From: Pseudomonas cichorii
Lineage (GTDB): Bacteria; Pseudomonadota; Gammaproteobacteria; Pseudomonadales; Pseudomonadaceae
NCBI RefSeq assembly: GCF_018343775.1
Contig: NZ_CP074349.1
Span: forward strand, 1,912,001-1,976,000
DNA: 64,000 nucleotides
Reading direction: 5' to 3'
Shown here: positions 57,891-64,000 of the stretch, one piece after another
How positions within the stretch are numbered: position 1 is the first letter of the stretch
How the letters are laid out: every line of letters begins with the position of its first letter
Notes under the pieces: generated by a model
Seen by the model: only the letters and a program-made list of their open reading frames with translations
Database searches by the model: none
What the model was told of the DNA's origin: nothing
Made by a program: the position numbers and the translations under genes

Positions 57891-58832
57891 ATGAAGACCA
57901 AGATTCGTTTCACCTCCCTGGCTCTGGCCCTGTTTCTGGGCAGCGGCACTGCACTGGCCGACATCAGGATCGGCGTGGCCATGTCGCAGTTCGATGACAC
58001 CTGGCTGACCTATCTGCGCGAAGACATGAAAGATCATGCCAAGACCCTGCCCGATGGTGTCGACCTGCAGTTCGTCGATGCCCGTGCGGATGTGAACAAG
58101 CAGATCGATCAGGTACAGGAGCTCATCGGCAAGAAAGTCGACGCACTGATCGTCAATCCCGTGGATACCGCAGCGACCGCCCGTATCACCAAATTCGCCA
58201 CGGCAGCCAAGATCCCGCTGGTGTACGTCAATCGTCGTCCCGACGATCCCAAGCTGCCCGAAGGTGTTGCCACCGTCACCTCCGATGATATGGAGGCTGG
58301 TCGCATGCAGATGCAATACATCGCCGAAAAACTGGGTGGCAAGGGCAGCGTCATGATCCTGCTGGGGGATCTGGCCAATAACTCGACGCAGAACCGCACT
58401 AAAGGCATCAAAGAAGTGCTGGGCAAATATCCCGACATCAAGATTGACCAGGAACAGACCGGTATCTGGTTACGCCAGAAAGGCATGGACCTGACCAACG
58501 ACTGGATCACCCAGGGCAGAGCCTTCAATGCGGTGCTGGCCAACAACGACGAGATGGCAATTGGCGCTTCCATGGCACTTAAGCAGGCTGGCACCAAGCC
58601 CGGCAGCGTGCTGGTTGCCGGAGTGGACGGCACGCCTGACGGTCTCAATGCCGTGAAGCGTGGTGACTTGGCGGTATCGGTCTTTCAGGATGCTCACGGT
58701 CAGGCCACAGGCGCAATCGATGCCGCTGTGAAACTGGCCAAAAAGGAAAAGGTCGAGCCGCAGGCCATCCTGATTCCGTATCGCCTGATCACGCCTGAAA
58801 ACGTCGACGAATTCACTAAAAAGAAACAGTGA
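57891..58832 (+). CDS. sugar (inositol) ABC transporter substrate-binding protein
   Basis: Periplasmic-binding protein of 313 residues, RbsB-type (peripla_BP_4). Signal peptide MKTKIRFTSLALALFLGSGT with cleavage after ALA before DIRIG. Typical blocks are QFDDTWLTYLREDM, VDALIVNPVDTAATA, VASVDGTPDGL-like (AGVDGTPDGLNAV) and VSVFQDAHGQATGAID. Its location after the iol genes and behind the presumed IolR operator points to myo-inositol. GGAG lies nine bases before the ATG. Confidence 0.9.
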   Translation: MKTKIRFTSLALALFLGSGTALADIRIGVAMSQFDDTWLTYLREDMKDHAKTLPDGVDLQFVDARADVNKQIDQVQELIGKKVDALIVNPVDTAATARITKFATAAKIPLVYVNRRPDDPKLPEGVATVTSDDMEAGRMQMQYIAEKLGGKGSVMILLGDLANNSTQNRTKGIKEVLGKYPDIKIDQEQTGIWLRQKGMDLTNDWITQGRAFNAVLANNDEMAIGASMALKQAGTKPGSVLVAGVDGTPDGLNAVKRGDLAVSVFQDAHGQATGAIDAAVKLAKKEKVEPQAILIPYRLITPENVDEFTKKKQ

Positions 58833-58841
58833 AGAGGCCAG

Positions 58842-58865
58842 GGGAGGGCGCAAGCCAGCCCTCCC
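58842..58865 (+). promoter_or_regulatory. intergenic hairpin between binding protein and ATPase genes
   Basis: Perfect GGGAGGGC/GCCCTCCC stem with an eight-base loop ten bases after the binding-protein stop. Such hairpins protect upstream mRNA and lower downstream expression, giving the excess of binding protein usual in ABC importers. Confidence 0.6.
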
Positions 58866-58893
58866 ACAGCTTGCTGCCTGAGGAGTTTCGATC

Positions 58894-60477
58894 ATGTTCG
58901 GTTCCGCTACCGCCACCCACCATGCCCAGCACGAGACGCCGTCCGCTGCTCGTGTCGATGACCCTGCTGCCACTGACGCTTCATCTCCCTATCTGCTGGA
59001 AATCAGCAATATCAGCAAGGGCTTTCCGGGCGTCATCGCCCTCAATGATGTACAGCTGCGGGTCCGGCCCGGCACTGTACTGGCCCTGATGGGCGAGAAT
59101 GGCGCAGGCAAGTCGACCCTGATGAAAATCATCGCCGGGATCTATCAACCCGATACCGGCGAGATACGCCTGCGGGGCAATCCTGTGCGCTTCGATACGC
59201 CTCTGTCTGCCTTGCAGGCGGGTATTGCCATGATCCATCAGGAGTTGAACCTGATGCCGTTCATGAGTATTGCAGAGAACATCTGGATCGGCCGCGAACA
59301 ACTCAACAGCCTGCACATGGTCGATCATCGGGAAATGTACCGCTGCACGTCCGAACTGCTGGAGCGCTTGCGCATAAGGCTCGATCCGCAGGAGCTGGTA
59401 GGCAACCTGAGCATTGCCGAGCGTCAGATGGTGGAGATTGCCAAGGCAGTGTCCTATGACTCCGACGTTCTCATCATGGACGAGCCGACATCGGCCATTA
59501 CCGAAACGGAAGTCGCCCACCTGTTTTCCATCATTGGCGACCTGCGTGCCCAGGGCAAAGGCATCATCTATATCACCCACAAGATGAGTGAAGTGTTCGA
59601 GATTGCCGATGAAGTGGCGGTGTTTCGCGACGGCGCCTACATCGGTCTGCAGCGTGCGGAAAGCATGGACGGCGACAGCCTGATCTCGATGATGGTCGGG
59701 CGCGAACTGACCCAGCTCTTTCCCGAGCGGGAAAAACCCATTGGCGACCTGCTGCTGTCGGTGCGTGACCTGAGTCTGGACGGGGTATTCCAGGGCGTGT
59801 CCTTCGACCTGCATGCCGGCGAGATTCTTGGCATTGCAGGGCTGATGGGGTCCGGCAGGACTAATGTGGCCGAAACCCTGTTCGGTATCACGCCCAGTCA
59901 GGGCGGCGAAATACAACTCGATGGCGTGCCGGTGCATATTGCCGATCCGCATCAGGCCATCGAAAAGGGCTTCGCGCTACTGACTGAGGATCGCAAGCTG
60001 ACGGGGCTGTTCCCCTGCCTGTCGGTCATGGAGAACATGGAAATGGCCGTTCTGGCCAACTATGCCGGCAATGGTTTTGTCCAGCAGAAAGCCCTGCGGG
60101 CGCTGTGCGAAGACATGTGCAAGAAGTTGCGTGTCAAGACGCCGTCCCTTGAGCAGTGCATCGATACGCTTTCTGGCGGCAACCAGCAGAAGGCATTGCT
60201 GGCCCGCTGGCTGATGACCAACCCCAGAATCCTGATTCTCGATGAGCCGACCCGTGGCATCGATGTGGGGGCCAAGGCAGAAATCTATCGCCTGATTTCC
60301 TTGCTGGCCGGTGAGGGTATGGCCGTGATCATGATTTCCTCCGAGTTGCCCGAAGTGCTGGGCATGAGTGATCGGGTCATGGTCATGCACGAAGGCGAAA
60401 TGATGGGCATCCTCGATCGCAGTGAGGCCACCCAGGAAAAGGTCATGCACCTGGCTTCCGGCCATTTGGTTCACTGA
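58894..60477 (+). CDS. sugar (inositol) ABC transporter ATP-binding protein
   Basis: Double-ABC ATPase of 527 residues, RbsA/MglA type. The first domain has Walker A GENGAGKS at 67-74, signature [14 protein letters not shown] and Walker B VLIMDEP; the second has a degenerate Walker A ([12 protein letters not shown]), but an intact [15 protein letters not shown] and [16 protein letters not shown]. The degenerate second P-loop is usual for the family. The first 35 residues are an unusual polar extension. GAGG precedes the ATG. Confidence 0.93.
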   Translation: MFGSATATHHAQHETPSAARVDDPAATDASSPYLLEISNISKGFPGVIALNDVQLRVRPGTVLALMGENGAGKSTLMKIIAGIYQPDTGEIRLRGNPVRFDTPLSALQAGIAMIHQELNLMPFMSIAENIWIGREQLNSLHMVDHREMYRCTSELLERLRIRLDPQELVGNLSIAERQMVEIAKAVSYDSDVLIMDEPTSAITETEVAHLFSIIGDLRAQGKGIIYITHKMSEVFEIADEVAVFRDGAYIGLQRAESMDGDSLISMMVGRELTQLFPEREKPIGDLLLSVRDLSLDGVFQGVSFDLHAGEILGIAGLMGSGRTNVAETLFGITPSQGGEIQLDGVPVHIADPHQAIEKGFALLTEDRKLTGLFPCLSVMENMEMAVLANYAGNGFVQQKALRALCEDMCKKLRVKTPSLEQCIDTLSGGNQQKALLARWLMTNPRILILDEPTRGIDVGAKAEIYRLISLLAGEGMAVIMISSELPEVLGMSDRVMVMHEGEMMGILDRSEATQEKVMHLASGHLVH

Positions 60478-60522
60478 GTTGCCCGTCCGGACGGGCGGCA
60501 GAAGAACAAGAGGGAAATGGAA

Positions 60523-61548
60523 ATGAGCAACGCAATTTTGCAGAACAAACCGGCCCTGGCGCCGAACAAGAGCAAACGGCGGCTGCCTACCGAACTGAGT
60601 ATTTTTCTGGTGCTGATCGGTATCGGGCTGGTCTTTGAACTGTTGGGCTGGATCGTGCGCGACCAGAGCTTCCTGCTCAACTCCCAGCGACTGGTGTTGA
60701 TGATCCTGCAAGTCTCGATCATCGGCCTGCTGGCTATCGGTGTCACTCAGGTCATCATTACCACCGGTATCGATCTGTCGTCGGGCTCGGTGCTGGCCCT
60801 GTCGGCGATGATTGCCGCCAGTCTGGCGCAGACGTCGGATTTTTCCCGGGCGGTCTTTCCGTCGCTCACCGACTTGCCGGTCTGGATACCGGTGGTCGTG
60901 GGGCTTGGAGTCGGGCTGCTGGCCGGGGCAATCAACGGCAGTATCATCGCAATCACCGGGATTCCACCTTTCATTGCAACGCTGGGCATGATGGTGTCGG
61001 CTCGCGGACTGGCGCGTTTCTATACCGAAGGCCAGCCGGTGAGCATGCTTTCCGATTCCTACACGGCGATTGGTCAGGGGGCGATGCCGGTCATCATCTT
61101 TCTGGTTGTCGCGGTGATCTTTCACATAGCCTTGCGCTACACCAAGTACGGCAAGTACACCTACGCCATTGGCGGCAACATGCAGGCTGCCCGTACTTCG
61201 GGTATCAACGTCAAACGTCACCTGGTCATTGTCTACAGCATTGCGGGTCTGCTGGCGGGGCTGGCCGGGGTCGTGGCTTCGGCGCGTGCGGCGACAGGGC
61301 AGGCGGGCATGGGCATGTCCTATGAGCTGGATGCCATTGCCGCCGCCGTGATCGGCGGCACCAGCTTGGCCGGTGGCGTCGGGCGCATTACCGGCACCGT
61401 GATCGGCGCGCTGATCCTGGGCGTCATGGCCAGCGGCTTCACCTTTGTTGGTGTGGATGCTTATGTTCAGGACATCATCAAGGGGCTGATCATTGTGGTT
61501 GCGGTGGTAATCGATCAGTATCGCAACAAGCGCAAAGCCAAGCGTTGA
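60523..61548 (+). CDS. sugar (inositol) ABC transporter permease
   Basis: Inner-membrane permease of 341 residues, RbsC type, with eight to ten helices. Conserved are GVTQVIITTGIDLSSGSVLA, GIPPFIATLGMM, AIGGNMQAARTSGINV and GGTSLAGGVGRITGT. ATG 60523 is preferred over 60517 because the AGAGG site is nine rather than three bases away. It completes the importer operon, which ends in a clear terminator. Confidence 0.93.
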   Translation: MSNAILQNKPALAPNKSKRRLPTELSIFLVLIGIGLVFELLGWIVRDQSFLLNSQRLVLMILQVSIIGLLAIGVTQVIITTGIDLSSGSVLALSAMIAASLAQTSDFSRAVFPSLTDLPVWIPVVVGLGVGLLAGAINGSIIAITGIPPFIATLGMMVSARGLARFYTEGQPVSMLSDSYTAIGQGAMPVIIFLVVAVIFHIALRYTKYGKYTYAIGGNMQAARTSGINVKRHLVIVYSIAGLLAGLAGVVASARAATGQAGMGMSYELDAIAAAVIGGTSLAGGVGRITGTVIGALILGVMASGFTFVGVDAYVQDIIKGLIIVVAVVIDQYRNKRKAKR

Positions 61549-61559
61549 TAGCGGATGGA

Positions 61560-61598
61560 GCACAAAAGGGCCTTCAACAGGCCCTTTTGTGCTTTTTC
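61560..61598 (+). terminator. intrinsic terminator of the importer operon
   Basis: GCACAAAAGGGCC and GGCCCTTTTGTGC arms followed by TTTTTCC; a perfect 13-base stem beginning at about 61560. Confidence 0.92.
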
Positions 61599-61841
61599 CT
61601 TTACCGGAACTGATCTCTCTAAGCAGAGTCAGAGGCTCTTCACACAGGTATCAAGGCCTGATTTTCAGGGGCGTCGATGCAGTCGGGGTACAAAATCCCT
61701 TCAATTGTATTGCCGACGGGCCAAGCCGGCCTTAGACTGCCGCCCCTCGTAAATTGAGTGCCTGGTGGCGCTTGGAGATCATGGCGCTTTTACGGCAACG
61801 TTGAGCCGCTCCTCAATGCACGTTTTTTTATAGAGAAATCA

Positions 61842-62246
61842 ATGACAAAGGAAAAGTTGCTGGCCATGCCGGCCGATGACTACATGAATGCTGAACAGCA
61901 TGCTTTCTTCGTCGAGCTGTTGCAGGCCATGAAGGTTGAAATCCACGAGCGTATCGAGCAAAGCCGCATTGCTATCGAGAGCCTGGACACCCCGGCCGAC
62001 CCTGCCGATGCTGCTTCGGTAGAAGAAGAGCGTCATTGGCTGGTCAATGTCATCGACCGTGATCAGCGTATGCTGCCCCAGCTGGAAATGGCCTTGTCGC
62101 GCATTGCCGATGACACCTTTGGCTGGTGCGACGACAGCGGCGAGCCTATTGGCCTCAAGCGCCTGCTGATCAGCCCGACGACCAAATATTGCATCGAGGC
62201 GCAAGAGCGCCACGAGCAGATCGACAAGCACCAGCGCCAGGCCTGA
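61842..62246 (+). CDS. dksA2: DksA2-like RNA-polymerase-binding protein
   Basis: Protein of 134 residues with the DksA coiled coil (about 25-95, ending in the DQRMLPQLEMALSRIADDTFG turn) and a C-terminal globule. Of the four cysteines of the usual DksA zinc finger only two remain (GWCDDSGEP and KYCIEAQ); the others are Ser and Ala, as in P. aeruginosa DksA2, the paralogue that works without zinc. It should bind the RNA-polymerase secondary channel and act with ppGpp when zinc is scarce. I see no clear Zur palindrome upstream. Start at 61842. Confidence 0.88.
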   Translation: MTKEKLLAMPADDYMNAEQHAFFVELLQAMKVEIHERIEQSRIAIESLDTPADPADAASVEEERHWLVNVIDRDQRMLPQLEMALSRIADDTFGWCDDSGEPIGLKRLLISPTTKYCIEAQERHEQIDKHQRQA

Positions 62247-62274
62247 TCCACAGGCTGGAGTGAGGTGTCACCTG

Positions 62275-62307
62275 ACCGGGAGGCTATTTTAGCCTCCCGG
62301 TTTTCTT
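62275..62307 (+). terminator. intrinsic terminator
   Basis: ACCGGGAGGCT and AGCCTCCCGGT arms with a four-base loop, followed by TTTCTT. Confidence 0.9.
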
Positions 62308-62575
62308 GCGCCTGTCATTTATGGAGGTCACGCAAGAGCGTTGATCAGTGGATTAAAACTTTTGTGTTTATTTTGTGGGTTTTGTTTTTCTGGTTGGTTG
62401 TAGTATTTATTTATTGTTTATTTAGAGTGGTGTTGATCCAGTTTGTAGGAGTGCTCTGTAAATCTATCCGTTGCTTGACTGTTTTGTGTTGCTGAGCAAG
62501 CTATTTAATCAAGTGTATTTAAATTTGTTAAATAGCGGTCATGCGAAATGGCTGTTTTCTACGGATGGATAGAAG
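62308..62575 (+). other. AT-rich leader before the DUF2235 gene
   Basis: A stretch of markedly lower GC with T-rich and TTTATTTATTG-type sequence. I see no gene in it. Low GC before a secreted effector gene is consistent with horizontal gain and probably contains its promoter. Confidence 0.45.
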
Positions 62576-64000
62576 ATGAAAAATACAGGGACGGTTAATA
62601 AGGGGGGCGCAGTTTCTGACACGGCAGTACTCCGTGTTACGGTGCGTGCAGGCCTTTTCTTCGATGGTACAGGCAATAATCGCGTCAATAGCCAGATAGG
62701 GGCTGACTGTCGGGCCATGATGGAGGTCAATGCCCATAAACACATTGTCGAATGTTCGGGCAGGCACACCGACCCCAATAGCAGTTATAGCAACGACCTG
62801 AGTAATATTGCCCGCCTGGTTGCACTTTATCGTCATCAATATGTGGCCAGGAACGATGGGCAGGGATTGAAAGCTTATTGGCCCGTTTATATCAGTGGCA
62901 CGGGAACAACTTCCGGAGCCGGTGATTCTCTTTGGCCGGGGCAAAGTTTTGGCCGTGGTACGACAGGCGTTACCGCCAAGGCCGAGCATGCAATCAAAAA
63001 GCTTGGTTCCCGTCTCAAGGCGTTTACGCTCGATAATCCCGGTTGTGTCATTGAAGCCCTTGAGCTGGATATCTTCGGTTTCAGTCGCGGCGCGGCCTCT
63101 GCCCGGCATTTCATCAACGAGGTCCTGAAGCAGGCTCAGGGTGCGCTTGAGCCGGTATTGGCAAGTCGCAAGGTCCCCTTGAGTGCGGATTTCGGCTGGG
63201 AGAGTGGCAGCGTGAGGCTCAAGGTTATCGGCCTGTTCGATACAGTGGCCGCGATTGGCAGCTTCCGGGATTTCTACACTGTCCGCGACTCTGCCAGCAA
63301 CCGGGTCAATCTGTATTTGCCACCGGGCTGTGCCCAGCAGGTACTGCATCTGGTGGCGCGTGATGAGTCACGACGCAACTTTGCGCTCAACAGCATCGCC
63401 CCTGACTGGAGCCGGGAGATCGTACTGCCGGGAGCCCATGCCGATATTGGCGGTGGTTATCATCCACAGATGGAAGAAAAACTGCTGTTGACCCGGCCCC
63501 GCATGAGCGTGCTCTGCCAGTACACCTCCTGTGAGTCGAGCGCGGCCTGGTTGCAGGCGCAGCAAGACTTGCAGGCGCTGGATGCCGGACAGTGGATCGA
63601 CCCTCTGGACCGCCAGGCCTCGTTGCAGGTGGAATGTTGCGAAACCTATGGTCGTGCGCATACTGCCGCTTTCGGGCTCAAGACCGTGGTGGCTGCTGCC
63701 TGTTTACGTCGTCAGGTGTTCGGGCATCTGTCGCGGGTCTATCTGCGGGTCATGCATGCACTGGCTTGTGATGAAGGCGTGCCGTTCGGGCCGGTTCCCG
63801 ACACTGCTGAGCTGCGGCTCGTTCCAGAGCTGGAAAGCATCTGCCGCAAGTTGATCAGCTATGCCCGCGGCGGTGCCTATACCCTGGACGAGCAGGAAGA
63901 GCGCCTGCTGCGCTGGCGCTACATTCATCACTCGGCGCACTGGAATGCGATCATAGGCCGGGTCGGCAGCTTCAGTGATGCCGTATTCGTGCATGCGCCA
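62576..64000 (+). CDS. DUF2235 (Tle1-like) hydrolase, probable T6SS phospholipase effector, 3' end missing
   Basis: The frame runs from ATG 62576 to the end of the window (475 residues) with no stop, so the C-terminus is missing. It opens with a polar segment, then AGLFFDGTGNN, the DUF2235 start. The nucleophile elbow is GFSRG with Ser170, followed by GLFDTVAAIG and PGAHADIGGGY, which supply further catalytic Asp/His residues. This pattern is shared with Tle1 phospholipase effectors delivered by type VI secretion. No vgrG or immunity gene is in view, so the secretion route is inference. GGATAGAAG precedes the ATG. Confidence 0.85.
   Translation, partial: MKNTGTVNKGGAVSDTAVLRVTVRAGLFFDGTGNNRVNSQIGADCRAMMEVNAHKHIVECSGRHTDPNSSYSNDLSNIARLVALYRHQYVARNDGQGLKAYWPVYISGTGTTSGAGDSLWPGQSFGRGTTGVTAKAEHAIKKLGSRLKAFTLDNPGCVIEALELDIFGFSRGAASARHFINEVLKQAQGALEPVLASRKVPLSADFGWESGSVRLKVIGLFDTVAAIGSFRDFYTVRDSASNRVNLYLPPGCAQQVLHLVARDESRRNFALNSIAPDWSREIVLPGAHADIGGGYHPQMEEKLLLTRPRMSVLCQYTSCESSAAWLQAQQDLQALDAGQWIDPLDRQASLQVECCETYGRAHTAAFGLKTVVAAACLRRQVFGHLSRVYLRVMHALACDEGVPFGPVPDTAELRLVPELESICRKLISYARGGAYTLDEQEERLLRWRYIHHSAHWNAIIGRVGSFSDAVFVHAP

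Overview
The window is chromosomal DNA of a fluorescent pseudomonad, most probably from the Pseudomonas syringae group. The grounds are the gene families (speE beside an LtaS-like sulfatase, DUF3509, DUF6388, a BdlA-like double-PAS chemoreceptor, a DksA2-like protein), high-GC codon use, and several copies of the Pseudomonas-type REP/REPIN palindrome (GGAGCGAATTCATTCGC core). I see no phage, insertion sequence, rRNA or CRISPR array. Species assignment is inference.

Layout. Bases 1-8041 are core and housekeeping genes: the tail of a LuxR-type regulator, a DUF3509 protein, an ankyrin protein, a ZIP metal transporter, spermidine synthase, a large LtaS-like membrane sulfatase, and RraB. A gap at 8042-8498 holds a probable small RNA on the minus strand. 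Bases 8499-11671 are a three-gene operon (circularly permuted ATP-grasp, alpha-E, transglutaminase) thought to make or break peptide/amide bonds on an unknown substrate. Bases 11756-18263 carry a rhodanese-like periplasmic protein, a 31-residue membrane peptide, a glutamine amidotransferase, CorA, a crotonase, a methyltransferase, and a stress-type pair (manganese catalase and a DUF892 ferritin-like protein).

Bases 18493-34400 form the main accessory island, a contact-dependent inhibition (CDI)/two-partner-secretion locus. It has a good promoter, a CdiB/TpsB transporter, a 4254-residue CdiA-like exoprotein, a probable immunity gene, and then an AT-rich stretch of gene debris that looks like displaced toxin/immunity material. 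The C-terminal toxin tip and its cognate immunity protein are the least characterised part of the window.

Bases 34401-45696 return to ordinary chromosome: a lipoprotein, a DUF4124 protein, cytochrome c, tRNA-Ser(GGA), an SDR, a DUF3142/TPR-like pair, cytochrome b561, the ybhP-clsB-ybhN lipid operon and a soluble chemoreceptor. Bases 45997-61548 are a complete myo-inositol utilisation region: a divergent RpiR-family regulator, iolC(J)-E-B-A-I-D-G plus a second Gfo/Idh dehydrogenase, and a three-gene sugar ABC importer. A perfect GGAA-N6-TTCC palindrome before the importer and a near copy before iolC suggest one regulator for both operons. Inositol would be imported, oxidised (IolG), dehydrated (IolE), hydrolysed (IolD), isomerised (IolB), phosphorylated and cleaved (IolC with its fused DUF2090 domain), and finished by IolA.

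The window ends with a DksA2-like zinc-poor transcription factor and the 5' part of a DUF2235 (Tle1-like) hydrolase, a probable type VI secretion phospholipase effector, cut off by the window edge.
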